16,982 nt of DNA from Propionibacteriaceae bacterium UBA6238 (GTDB lineage Bacteria; Actinomycetota; Actinomycetes; Propionibacteriales; Propionibacteriaceae). The stretch is from positions 1 to 16,982 of the forward strand of contig DJWE01000061.1 in NCBI GenBank assembly GCA_002441465.1, given 5' to 3'. Positions 1 through 6,960 of this stretch are shown here, piece by piece (position 1 is the first letter of the stretch; each line of letters starts with the position of its first letter). The notes below the pieces were generated by a model. That model had not been told where the DNA came from, made no database searches, and worked only from the letters and a program-made list of their open reading frames with translations. The translations under genes were made by a program, and so were the position numbers.

Positions 1-29
1 GCGAACTCAACACCCTCATCGTGAAGTAG
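1..29 (+). CDS. possible 3' end of an upstream gene (partial)
   Basis: Reading from base 3, the window opens with a short open frame ending ELNTLIVK followed by TAG at 27-29. It could be the last codons of a gene that starts before the window. Only eight codons are visible, so no family can be assigned and the frame may be accidental. A weak 5-bp hairpin (GCTCA/TGAGC) follows at about 46-61. No gene is visible from 30 to 109. Confidence 0.25.
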
Positions 30-109
30 GCCGGAGGCTCGTCAGGCTCAACCACCTGAGCGAAAGCGTGGCAATTCCTCAAGTAGGGCTCTAGGTGTTC
101 TCTCAGGTA

Positions 110-463
110 TCAGGCGTAGCCGAGGTCATCGAGTTCGTCGTCGTCAATGCCGAAGAAATGGGCCACCTCATGCAGCACGGTGATCCGGACCTCCTCGACC
201 AGTTCGGCCTCACTGGAAACGAATCGGAGCAGCGGGCCGCGGAAGATCATGATCCGGTCGGGAAGCACCCCCGAGTACTGCGAAGTACGCTCTGACAAGG
301 GAATTCCGTCGTAGTACCCGAGCACATCACCCAGCTCTGGATCGGGTTCCTCCGCCACGATCAACGCGCAGTTCTCGACCAGGTCGAACAGCTGCTGAGG
401 GATCTGGTCCAGCGCCTCGTCGACCAGCTCGTCGAAGCGCTCCGGCGTCACGGACAGGGCCAT
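110..463 (-). CDS. zincin-like metallopeptidase family protein (Zincin_1 / PF06262 type)
   Basis: A 117-residue soluble protein with no signal peptide. The diagnostic motif is near the C-terminus: HEVAHFFGIDDDEL, where His98, Glu99 and His102 form the HExxH zinc site and an Asp about ten residues after His98 is the likely third ligand. Length, acidic N-terminal half and position of the motif match the small actinobacterial/proteobacterial minimal-zincin family (PF06262), whose substrates are mostly unknown. The ATG at 463 is chosen because it is the first Met. No Shine-Dalgarno sequence precedes it; instead a TAGGGT -10-like hexamer lies six bases upstream, suggesting a leaderless transcript. 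It is divergent from the SH3 protein gene. Family assignment is firm; biological role is unknown. Confidence 0.9.
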   Translation of the reverse strand: MALSVTPERFDELVDEALDQIPQQLFDLVENCALIVAEEPDPELGDVLGYYDGIPLSERTSQYSGVLPDRIMIFRGPLLRFVSSEAELVEEVRITVLHEVAHFFGIDDDELDDLGYA

Positions 464-469
464 GACGCA

Positions 470-475
470 ACCCTA
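470..475 (-). promoter_or_regulatory. possible -10 element for the zincin gene (leaderless start)
   Basis: On the minus strand TAGGGT is separated from the ATG at 463 by only six bases (TGCGTC), so transcription would begin at or next to the start codon. It fits the actinobacterial TANNNT -10 pattern. No good -35 is visible. This is inference from spacing. Confidence 0.35.
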
Positions 476-555
476 TCCGCGCCAAACAACCCCAAATTAC
501 AAGAATGTAGTTATTCAGCATCCCCTGCCCAGGATTCCGCGCCACGAATACAGTC

Positions 556-663
556 CTGTTCCACCTGAGGCAGTTGGGACGAGTGTGACGCAAGTCACCG
601 GGGAAGGCTCGCCCCCTGCCTCTCGAAAGAGACAGTCCCAAGCCGGCACCGGGAAGGAACCAG
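556..663 (+). ncRNA. predicted structured 5' leader (multi-hairpin) of the SH3/M15-like gene
   Basis: The sequence upstream of the GTG at 667 contains nested complementarity. TTGGGAC (574-580) pairs with GTCCCAA (635-641). Inside this stem are three hairpins: GTGAC-GCAA-GTCAC (585-598), GGGG/CCCC (600-615) and TCTC-GAAA-GAGA (621-632). Two of them have GNRA tetraloops. An outer pairing of 556-562 with 656-663 (one bulge) would cover part of the Shine-Dalgarno GGAAGGAA (652-659). I do not recognise a known riboswitch; in particular the c-di-AMP (ydaO) core seen before many actinobacterial wall-hydrolase genes is not evident. The pairings are read by eye and not tested for conservation. Confidence 0.4.
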
Positions 664-666
664 GAC

Positions 667-1986
667 GTGAAGAGAGCGCTGGTCGTCATGCGCGCCGCCT
701 TGGCCTGGACCGTACTCACCTCGTCCCTGATCACGACCGGCGTGCTGCTCGCCCCGTCCGCCGACGCCGCCACCGCGACCTACACGGCCAACACCTCGGT
801 CAACGTCCGCAGCGGCCCCAGCACGAGCAAGACCATCCTCACCCAACTGCAGGACGGCCAGACCGTCCTCGCCACGGGCGCCGTCTCCGGCAGCTGGCTC
901 CCGATCCGCTACGACAACACCACCGCCTACGTCTGGGCCTCCTACCTCGACAAGGACGCGAAAGCCGCGAGTGTCGTTCTCACCGGGCCATCCGGACGCA
1001 GAACCGCGCAGGAGAACGTCAACGTCCGCGCCAACGCCGACCTGGACGCCGACATCACCACGATCCTCACCAAGGGCACCAAGGTCTCTGTCACGGGCTA
1101 CTCCTCCGGCGTCTTCGCCCAGGTCAGCGTGAACGGCAAGACCGGCTGGATCCACGCCCAGTTCCTCACCTCCAGCACCGACACCTCACCCCAGCCCGTC
1201 GCCACCTACACCACCACCTTGAAGATGGCGCTGCGCTCCTCCGCCTCGCTGGCCGCCACCAACCAGTCCACCCTCGCCGTCGGCACCACCGTCGAGAGCA
1301 CCGGCGTCCACAGCGGCAGCTACACCCAGGTCGTCGTCTCCGAGAAGGTCGGCTGGGTGATCACCGGCTACCTCGACGCGGCCAACGGCACCGACGCACG
1401 CTACGTCCTCCCCACCGCGACCGGACTGCGCTACGTCACCCCGTCGAGCCTTCCTGTGCTCGCTTCGGCCAGCAGCAGCGCCGCGACCGTCGCCACCCTG
1501 AGCTCGGGGATGAAGATCGCGATCACCGGCACCACCAAGAGCAGCTACTCCCAGATGATCTGGGACGGAGCCCTCGCCTGGGTCGCCACGGCGTCGCTGA
1601 GTACCACCAAGCCGGTCACCGACCTCGGATCGTCCAGCCTGAACAAGCTCGAGCCCAACGGCAAGGCGGCCGTCCTCGAGGTACGGGCGCACTTCCCGAA
1701 GATCACCACCATCTACGGTTGGCGTTCCTCCAGCGCGTACTCCTCCGATCATCCCAACGGCCGGGCGATCGACATCATGATCCCCAGCTACAAGAGCAAC
1801 AAGGCGCTCGGCGACGAGATCGCCCAATACTTCATCGACAACGGCAAGCGCCTGCACGTCACCTACATCCTGTGGCAACAGCGCAGCTACACCCTCACCC
1901 GCGGCTCCTGGAAGAAGATGGAAGATCGCGGCAGTGACACCCAGAACCACATGAACCACGTGCACGTGTCGTTCGAACCCAGTTGA
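667..1986 (+). CDS. secreted protein with four SH3b domains and a C-terminal M15-like (ARB_07466-type) domain
   Basis: A 439-residue exported protein. Residues 1 to about 35 form a signal peptide (KR, hydrophobic core, PSADA cleavage region). Four bacterial SH3 repeats follow at about 38-95, 112-168, 180-237 and 245-312; the first two carry the typical VNVRSGPS and VNVRANAD starts, the last two are more diverged. Residues 325-439 form a D,D-peptidase-like domain that keeps the M15 metal signature: SDHPNGRAID (His362, Asp369) and HVHVSF (His433). The SH3b domains probably bind the cell wall and the C-terminal domain may cleave or bind peptidoglycan peptides. The GTG start at 667 is preceded by GGAAGGA eight bases upstream. 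A strong hairpin follows the gene. Enzymatic activity is inferred, not shown. Confidence 0.85.
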   Translation: MKRALVVMRAALAWTVLTSSLITTGVLLAPSADAATATYTANTSVNVRSGPSTSKTILTQLQDGQTVLATGAVSGSWLPIRYDNTTAYVWASYLDKDAKAASVVLTGPSGRRTAQENVNVRANADLDADITTILTKGTKVSVTGYSSGVFAQVSVNGKTGWIHAQFLTSSTDTSPQPVATYTTTLKMALRSSASLAATNQSTLAVGTTVESTGVHSGSYTQVVVSEKVGWVITGYLDAANGTDARYVLPTATGLRYVTPSSLPVLASASSSAATVATLSSGMKIAITGTTKSSYSQMIWDGALAWVATASLSTTKPVTDLGSSSLNKLEPNGKAAVLEVRAHFPKITTIYGWRSSSAYSSDHPNGRAIDIMIPSYKSNKALGDEIAQYFIDNGKRLHVTYILWQQRSYTLTRGSWKKMEDRGSDTQNHMNHVHVSFEPS

Positions 1987-2010
1987 CGTCCCCCCTCAAC
2001 CCCCCCAAAT

Positions 2011-2045
2011 GAACGGCCCTCGCCACCCACCGGCGAGGGCCGTTC
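2011..2045. terminator. perfect 14-bp palindromic hairpin, putative (bidirectional) terminator
   Basis: GAACGGCCCTCGCC (2011-2024) is exactly complementary to 2032-2045 with a seven-base loop. It lies 25 bases after the SH3-protein stop. There is no real T tract (only CTTTCC follows), so termination strength is uncertain. Being symmetrical, it could also stop carotenoid-operon transcripts that run through tRNA-Glu on the opposite strand. Confidence 0.7.
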
Positions 2046-2154
2046 GACCTTTCCCCGTCCGGACGGCCGGCAGTAGCCGCCCCCAACCGGCACCGGCGCG
2101 CGCGACCCGCCGCACCCGGCGAATCGGCCTCCCCGGGCCGAGCCGGCTCCGACT

Positions 2155-2184
2155 TTGAGCCGTCGGCGGCGCGGGCCGTATAGT
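2155..2184 (+). promoter_or_regulatory. promoter of tRNA-Glu
   Basis: TTGAGC (2155-2160, -35) and TATAGT (2179-2184, -10) are separated by 18 bases, and the -10 ends 10 bases before the mature tRNA 5' end at 2195. This is a good housekeeping-sigma promoter. The rest of the 2046-2194 gap holds no gene that I can see. Confidence 0.7.
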
Positions 2185-2194
2185 GGCGCGTCAG

Positions 2195-2270
2195 GTCCCC
2201 ATCGTCTAGCGGCCTAGGACACCGCCCTTTCAAGGCGGCAGCGCGGGTTCGAATCCCGTTGGGGATGCCA
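2195..2270 (+). tRNA. tRNA-Glu (anticodon TTC), CCA encoded
   Basis: Cloverleaf: acceptor GTCCCCA (2195-2201) pairs with TGGGGAT (2260-2266, one G-T at the end). The anticodon stem CCGCC/GGCGG holds loop CTTTCAA, giving anticodon TTC. The T arm is CGGG-TTCGAAT-CCCG. The discriminator is G2267 and CCA at 2268-2270 is encoded. No terminator follows; the crtU stop codon of the opposite strand begins three bases further on. Confidence 0.97.
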
Positions 2271-2273
2271 GGT

Positions 2274-3812
2274 TCAGCCTCGGCCGCGGCGGGCGAGCAG
2301 ACCCGCCAGCGGGGGCGACCAGAGATCGTGCGCACGGAGCCCGGTGCGCCTGAGCACGGCGTTGGCTGCCTGCCAGCCCGTCGTCGCCGCCCTCTCCATC
2401 AAAGCCACCGGCCAATCGCAGCGGACCAGGTCCCCGGCGAGCACGACCCTCGGATCCGGGGTGCGCACGGACGGACGCAGCAGCCACGGCTCGGTGCCGA
2501 CCAGCGGGCAGTCGTCCATCACCAGCCACTGCTCCGCGACGATCTCCGCGGCGTCCAGTGACGGATGGATCCGCGCCGCCTCGCGCCACAGTGCCGCCCT
2601 GCTCGCCTCGGACGGGTCGCTCAGCGCGTAGCCGTGCACCTCGACCACGGTGCCCCCGTGCCGCCCCGCCCAGGCCGCGGCGCCGGCCTCGAACGCGTCC
2701 AGCCGGCTGATGTTGTCCAGCGGACCGTAGCCGCTCGTGCCCAGGAAGGCCTCGACCTCCAGGAAGCGGCCGGACAGCCAGCGCCGGCCCACGCCGAACG
2801 GGGGTGCGCTGCGCAGCGCGGCGATCCGTTCGCGCCAACCCGCATCACCGAGCCAGGCCGCGTCGGCGACCAGCGCCTGCAGCGAGCGCAGGTCGAGCGC
2901 CAGCACCACGGCGTCCGCGATCACCCGGGCATCGTTCGTGGCGACGACCACCCGGCCATCGACGTCCTCCAGCCCGACCACCTGGGCACCGGTGCGGATC
3001 TCCACGCCGAGCCCGGCGAGGTGGCGTCCCAGCGGCGCCCACAGCGCGGTGTCGTAGTCGTCGTCCGGCACGTCGAACAGCAGGCCCTCCGCGGAACCGA
3101 CGAAGTAGGTGTGGAACATCGCGACCAACTCCCCCGCGGAGAAGTCGCGGGGGTCGGCGAAGAAGCTGCGTGCGAACACCTCCAGCGCGAGGTGGCGGGC
3201 GCCGTCGGGAAAGCGCAGCCGATCCAGGAAGTCCGCCGCGCTCACCCCGTCCAGCTCGGAGTACGTCGCGGGAAAGCTCACCCGCAGCAGCCCGAGCGCC
3301 TCCCGGACGTCCACACCGAGCAGATCGCGGGCCCGGAACGTCGGGCTCTTCGCGACGAACCCGACCAGGTTCCACGGAGGCGTCCGCGGGATCGACGCGA
3401 ACGAGTCCACCAGGGCCGGGCCCCCGTCCTTCGGGGCCAGCCGCAGCGGATAGTCCTCGATCGGTACCAGCCGATCCAGGCCCGGGTCCGCGCGCCGCAG
3501 CAGCGAGCGCAGGTTGTAGTACTGCCGGAAGAAGGCGTGGAAGCCGCGGCTCATCGTGGCGGCCGTCCCGTCCGGCAGTGGCACCGGCCATGACCGGACG
3601 CGGCCGCCGAGCGTCTCGGCGGCCTCCAGCAGCACCACCCGGACGCCGCGCTCGGCCAGCCCGGTCGCCGCGGCCAGGCCCGCGATGCCGCCGCCCACGA
3701 CGGCCACGGTCGGCGTCCCCGCCTCCGCCGGGATGCCGCCGACCGTCCCGCGAGCCGGCTCTGCGGGGTGCCGCACCGCATGCGGATCCCGTCCCGGACG
3801 CCAGGTCTTCAT
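2274..3812 (-). CDS. crtU: carotene desaturase/methylase CrtU (isorenieratene synthase type)
   Basis: A 512-residue FAD-dependent protein. VAVVGGGIAGLAAATGLAE (about 36-54) is the dinucleotide-binding fold. GFHAFFRQYYNLR (90-102) and the C-terminal LAGDLVRCDWPVALMERA are, as I recall, characteristic of CrtU, which converts the beta-ionone rings of beta-carotene into aromatic phi rings by desaturation and methyl shift. Last gene of the operon; its ATG overlaps the crtYd stop (ATGA) and is preceded by GGGAGGTG. Having crtYc, crtYd and crtU together is the arrangement known from Brevibacterium linens aromatic carotenoid genes, so isorenieratene is the expected product. A generic FAD amine-oxidase-like enzyme is the alternative. 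The gene ends three bases from tRNA-Glu, in convergent orientation. Confidence 0.88.
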   Translation of the reverse strand: MKTWRPGRDPHAVRHPAEPARGTVGGIPAEAGTPTVAVVGGGIAGLAAATGLAERGVRVVLLEAAETLGGRVRSWPVPLPDGTAATMSRGFHAFFRQYYNLRSLLRRADPGLDRLVPIEDYPLRLAPKDGGPALVDSFASIPRTPPWNLVGFVAKSPTFRARDLLGVDVREALGLLRVSFPATYSELDGVSAADFLDRLRFPDGARHLALEVFARSFFADPRDFSAGELVAMFHTYFVGSAEGLLFDVPDDDYDTALWAPLGRHLAGLGVEIRTGAQVVGLEDVDGRVVVATNDARVIADAVVLALDLRSLQALVADAAWLGDAGWRERIAALRSAPPFGVGRRWLSGRFLEVEAFLGTSGYGPLDNISRLDAFEAGAAAWAGRHGGTVVEVHGYALSDPSEASRAALWREAARIHPSLDAAEIVAEQWLVMDDCPLVGTEPWLLRPSVRTPDPRVVLAGDLVRCDWPVALMERAATTGWQAANAVLRRTGLRAHDLWSPPLAGLLARRGRG

Positions 3813-4123
3813 TCGCGCACCTCCCGTCGTCCCAGGACCTCCCAGGTGATGATCACCGCGGTGACCAGGGCGAACCCGAACCCGAAGTCCTCCACCGGGA
3901 TCCCCAACGGGAACCGGACGCCGAGGAACTGCTCGGGCGCGTAGCGCACCACCGGGTCGGCGAGCCTGGTCAGCCAGCCGTCGACCAGCACCTGGAAGGA
4001 GAAGACGATCGCCATCGCCAGCCAGTACCGCAGGCTGCCGAAGATGCCCGTCCGCGCCCAGAACACCTCGATCGCCACCACGCCCAGCACCGCGACCAGC
4101 GTCGCTACCGTGTACTCAGCCAT
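3809..4123 (-). CDS. crtYd: lycopene cyclase subunit CrtYd
   Basis: A 104-residue membrane protein of the small heterodimeric lycopene beta-cyclase family (CarR/CrtYc-CrtYd domain). Hydrophobic stretches lie at about 4-20, 33-47 and 79-95, and the conserved GIPVEDFGFGF motif precedes the last one. With CrtYc it should close the ends of lycopene to beta-ionone rings in the membrane. The start ATG at 4123 overlaps the crtYc stop by eight bases, and its own stop overlaps the crtU ATG, so translation is coupled both ways. A longer frame extends upstream to 4309, but it lies inside crtYc and lacks cyclase-like sequence. Confidence 0.88.
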   Translation of the reverse strand: MAEYTVATLVAVLGVVAIEVFWARTGIFGSLRYWLAMAIVFSFQVLVDGWLTRLADPVVRYAPEQFLGVRFPLGIPVEDFGFGFALVTAVIITWEVLGRREVRE

Positions 4124-4472
4124 GCTCGGCTCCCCGTCGTGACGACGACCTCCCCGAGCGACCCCGACGCGCCAGCACGGTGCCGACCGCCTCGTAGGTG
4201 AGCAGGCCGCAGATCGGGATGACCACGAAGAACACCAGCTCCTCGACCGGCACCCCGCCGGGCAGGATCCAGCCGGTGGTCTGGGTCGGGCTGTAGCTCC
4301 AGTGACCACGCGCGATCGCGACGGCGTCCCAGACGTAGAACACGACCACGGTGGGCGCCAGGGCCAGCACCAGCCGCAGCGGACGCCGGTACACCCGCGC
4401 CCGCATCCAGAACTCCAGCGGCAGCGTGATCAGCAGGCAGCCCGCCAGCACGAGCAGGTAGGCGAACGTCAT
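4116..4472 (-). CDS. crtYc: lycopene cyclase subunit CrtYc
   Basis: A 118-residue membrane protein, partner of CrtYd. Predicted helices are at about 2-21, 34-53 and 77-98. The conserved loop GGVPVEELVFFVVIP carries the PxEE acid pair typical of this cyclase domain. The C-terminus is a basic hydrophilic tail (about 100-118). The ATG at 4472 has GGTGGGGGTGG upstream, beginning close to the crtB stop 16 bases away. Two unfused small subunits are the actinobacterial form; the fungal and archaeal forms are fused. Confidence 0.9.
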   Translation of the reverse strand: MTFAYLLVLAGCLLITLPLEFWMRARVYRRPLRLVLALAPTVVVFYVWDAVAIARGHWSYSPTQTTGWILPGGVPVEELVFFVVIPICGLLTYEAVGTVLARRGRSGRSSSRRGAEHG

Positions 4473-4488
4473 CGCGCCACCCCCACCA

Positions 4489-5358
4489 TCAGGCGGCCCT
4501 CCGCGGGACGTGCAGCAGCGCCCCAGCCGCGGTGACGGCCTTGCGCCACGTCGGCACCCGCGCGCGTCCGGAGAACACGTCGTAGTCGCGCGCCTCGATC
4601 CGCTCCAGGATCTGCGCGTACAGGTCGAGCGCCGTCCCGACGCACCGGGCGGACGCCGGCGGCAGCATCGCCAGCCCGGTGCGGGCCAGCGCGTACAGCT
4701 CGCGGTTCCGGGCGATCTCGAAGGCCATCGCGTCCCGCCAGGACTGGTCCACCGTGCGCCGCCAGGGATCCGCGCCGAAGCGGGCCAGGTCGGCGGCGGG
4801 CAGGTAGACCCGTCCGCGGTCGAGGTCCTCCCCCACGTCCCGCAGGAAGTTGGTCAGCTGGAACGCGAAGCCCAGCGCGCGGGCGGGCTCGAGCGCGTCC
4901 GGCGTCAGCGGCTGGAGGACGGGCAGCATCATCTCCCCGATCACCGCAGCCGAGCCCTCCATGTAGCCGCACAGGTCGTCCCAGGTGGCGTAGCAGGTGA
5001 GGCTGAGGTCCATCGCCATCGCGCCGAAGAACCGGTCGAAGCACTCCGTGTCGATCCCGGTCTCGCGGACGGTGTGGGCGATCGCGGCCAGGACGGCGTC
5101 CGGCGGATCACCGGACAGGGCGGCGTCGAACCGAGCCCGGAAGCCGGCCAGCGCGGCCGCCGTCGCCGCCACGTCGCCGGTGGTGGCGCCCTCGGCGTCG
5201 ACGATGTCGTCGGCCAGCCGGCACAGTGCGTACACGGCGTAGACGTGCCGGCGCTGCGGCACCGGCAGCAGCGCAGTCCCCCAGTAGTACGTGGTGCCGT
5301 AGGCGCGGGTGAGTCGCGCGCATTCGGCGTAGCCGGCCTCCAGTTCGGCACCGCTCAC
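4489..5358 (-). CDS. crtB: phytoene synthase
   Basis: A 289-residue squalene/phytoene synthase family enzyme that joins two GGPP molecules head-to-head to phytoene. Both Mg2+-diphosphate motifs are intact: DDIVD at 50-54 and DVGED at 174-178 (within NFLRDVGEDLDRGRVYLP). Full family length. It starts with GTG at 5358, which overlaps the crtI stop codon (GTGA), with GGGAGGG a few bases upstream. Squalene or dehydrosqualene synthase is unlikely, given crtE, crtI and the cyclases in the same operon. Confidence 0.96.
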   Translation of the reverse strand: MSGAELEAGYAECARLTRAYGTTYYWGTALLPVPQRRHVYAVYALCRLADDIVDAEGATTGDVAATAAALAGFRARFDAALSGDPPDAVLAAIAHTVRETGIDTECFDRFFGAMAMDLSLTCYATWDDLCGYMEGSAAVIGEMMLPVLQPLTPDALEPARALGFAFQLTNFLRDVGEDLDRGRVYLPAADLARFGADPWRRTVDQSWRDAMAFEIARNRELYALARTGLAMLPPASARCVGTALDLYAQILERIEARDYDVFSGRARVPTWRKAVTAAGALLHVPRRAA

Positions 5359-6830
5359 GATCGCCCTCCCAGGTACGTGCGGACGCGCTGCGCGGCCAGT
5401 TCACCGCTGACGAGCACCATCGGCACCCCCACCCCGGGCGTGGTGCCGGAGCCGGCGAAGAACACTCCGGGCAGCCTGCGCTCGACGTTGGGCGGACGGA
5501 ACGGTCCGGTCTGGAAGAACGTGTGCGCCAGGCTGAACGGGGTACCCATCGCCATTCCCTGGGCTGCCCAGTCGGCCGGGGTGACCAGGCGTTGCGTGAC
5601 GATGTCGTCGGGATAGCCGTGGGCGGCCAGGAACCCGTGCAGCCGCTCGCGAGCTGGACCCTGCTCGGCCGTCCAGTCGATATCCGCACCCAGGTGCGGC
5701 ACCGGCTCGAGCACGTAGAGCGCGCTGTGGCCCTCGGGAGCCGCGCCGGGGTCGTCGAGGCTGGGGATCGTGACCAGGCGGGACGGGTCGCTCATCAGCT
5801 CCTTGCGCGTGACCAGTTGGTCGAAGGAGCTCTCCCAGGCGTCCGCGAAGTGGATGTTGTGGTGCGCAACGCCGGCTCGAGGCGTCCCCCGCACGCCGAC
5901 GTGCCAGACCAGTGCCGAGGGTGACCAGGTCGCTCTCGCCAGGCCGCGCGGCGGGCGGAGGTCGGGCAACAGCTGCCGGTAGGCGGTGGGCAGGTCGAGG
6001 GTGACCACGACGGCGTCCACGGCGATCCGCTCGCCGCCCGCCACCAGGCCGGCGACCTTGCCGGTTCCGTCGGTGAGCAGCCGGGTCGCCGGGCAGCCGT
6101 AGCGCAGGTCGGCGCCGGCCGAGGCGAGCGCACCGGCAAGCGCCACCGGGACCGCCCGCATGCCGCCTTCGGGGAAGTACACGCCCCGGATGCAGTCCAT
6201 GTAGGTGATCACCGCGTAGATCGCCATCGCGTCGGCGGGCGCCAGTCCCGCGTACATGGCCTGGAAGGTGAACAGCCGGACCAGCCTCTCGTCGCGGAAC
6301 CATCGCCGGACCGCCTTCTCGAGGCTGGTGAAGCCGCCGAGTCCGACCAGGCGGGCGGCCGCGCTCGGGCTGGCCAGCAGGTCGAGCGGGGAGTCGAAGT
6401 TGCGCTCGATGAAGTTCGGCATCTCGACCGCGTACAGCTTCTCCAGCCACTCCACGAACCCGGGCAGGGCCGCCGCATCCGCGGCCAGGCCCCCGCGCCG
6501 GATCTCCTCCACCTGGTCGGAGATGTTCGCGCGTACCAGCAGCTGAGACCCGTCCGCGTACGCCGCCCGATAGGCCGGGTCGAGGCGGCGCAGCGGCAGC
6601 AGCGCCTCCCGATCCGCCCCGAGCCGGGCGAACGCTCGGTCGAGGAGGTCCGGCATGGTCAGCACGGTCGGGCCGGTGTCGAAGGTGAAGCCGTCGGACG
6701 CGAGCGTGCCGGCGCGTCCGCCCGGGCCGCCGTCCCGCTCGAGGACGACGACGTCGTGCCCGTCGGCCACCAGTTGGGACGCCGCGGACAGCCCGGCCAG
6801 CCCGGCGCCGAGCACCGCGACCCGACTCAT
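5355..6830 (-). CDS. crtI: phytoene desaturase
   Basis: A 491-residue FAD-dependent CrtI-type desaturase, expected to convert phytoene to lycopene. The N-terminus has the dinucleotide-binding fold VAVLGAGLAGLSAASQL followed by ERDGGPGGRAG; the C-terminus has the CrtI signature FAGSGTTPGVGVPMVL. The start ATG at 6830 is chosen because the conserved fold begins three residues later. A longer in-frame extension to 6908 runs through a tandem repeat and is not homologous-looking. G-rich sequence GTGGGGG lies about 8 bases upstream. The number of desaturation steps cannot be read from sequence, but beta-cyclases downstream imply lycopene. Confidence 0.95.
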   Translation of the reverse strand: MSRVAVLGAGLAGLSAASQLVADGHDVVVLERDGGPGGRAGTLASDGFTFDTGPTVLTMPDLLDRAFARLGADREALLPLRRLDPAYRAAYADGSQLLVRANISDQVEEIRRGGLAADAAALPGFVEWLEKLYAVEMPNFIERNFDSPLDLLASPSAAARLVGLGGFTSLEKAVRRWFRDERLVRLFTFQAMYAGLAPADAMAIYAVITYMDCIRGVYFPEGGMRAVPVALAGALASAGADLRYGCPATRLLTDGTGKVAGLVAGGERIAVDAVVVTLDLPTAYRQLLPDLRPPRGLARATWSPSALVWHVGVRGTPRAGVAHHNIHFADAWESSFDQLVTRKELMSDPSRLVTIPSLDDPGAAPEGHSALYVLEPVPHLGADIDWTAEQGPARERLHGFLAAHGYPDDIVTQRLVTPADWAAQGMAMGTPFSLAHTFFQTGPFRPPNVERRLPGVFFAGSGTTPGVGVPMVLVSGELAAQRVRTYLGGRS

Positions 6831-6895
6831 GCGGGGCCCCCACGGAGTTGTTCGGAGGAGCGCAGCGGAGAAAAAAGGCTCCGTGGGGTGCTCAT
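6827..6895 (-). CDS. 22-codon mini-ORF in repeat copy A, overlapping the crtI start
   Basis: Starts with ATG at 6895, begins MSTPRSLF and ends EQLRGGPA; its TGA (6829-6827) overlaps the crtI ATG as ATGA. It has no stop in its 65-bp unit and differs from its neighbour copy by a few residues. It may only carry ribosomes across the repeat from crtE to crtI. A functional peptide is not supported by anything else here. Confidence 0.35.
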   Translation of the reverse strand: MSTPRSLFSPLRSSEQLRGGPA

Positions 6896-6960
6896 GCGGG
6901 GCCCCCACGGAGTTGTTCGGACGAGCGCAGCGGAGGAGAAGAACTCCGTGGGGTGCTCAT
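6831..6960. repeat. two tandem 65-bp copies of a palindromic REP/MITE-like element
   Basis: Copy A (6831-6895) and copy B (6896-6960) differ at 6 of 65 positions. Each has inverted ends: in B CCCCACGGAGTT (6903-6914) pairs exactly with 6942-6953, in A ten base pairs (6838-6847 with 6879-6888). The centre is GAGCGCAGCGGAG-like, a composition common in actinobacterial extragenic palindromes. Read on the minus strand, GCATGAG occurs at the crtE stop, at the A/B junction and at the crtI start. This suggests insertion into an original ATGAG overlap with duplication of that short sequence, followed by tandem doubling. No transposase is present. Confidence 0.9.
6892..6960 (-). CDS. 22-codon mini-ORF in repeat copy B, overlapping the crtE stop
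   Basis: Starts with ATG at 6960, overlapping the crtE TGA (6959-6957); begins MSTPRSSS and ends EQLRGGPA; its TGA (6894-6892) overlaps the ATG of the next mini-ORF. It is part of an unbroken chain of ATGA overlaps between crtE and crtI. Coding function beyond translational coupling is doubtful. Confidence 0.35.
   Translation of the reverse strand: MSTPRSSSPPLRSSEQLRGGPA

Noticed and set aside
556..663. c-di-AMP (ydaO/yuaA) riboswitch before the SH3/M15-like gene
   Set aside because: Expected from gene function, but the region is short and the conserved core motifs are not recognisable; kept only as an unidentified structured leader.
462..1937. 491-codon plus-strand frame over the SH3-protein gene
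   Set aside because: His/Arg/Pro-rich shadow; the frame starting at 667 has a signal peptide, SH3b repeats and an M15-like motif.
2804..4201. Long open frames opposite crtU/crtYd/crtYc (for example 2565-3593 and 2804-4201, plus strand)
   Set aside because: Low-complexity Arg/Pro/Ala-rich translations typical of the antisense of high-GC genes; the minus-strand genes have clear family motifs.
6831..6960. CRISPR array
   Set aside because: Only two directly abutting copies without spacers, each with long inverted ends; it is a tandem palindromic element.
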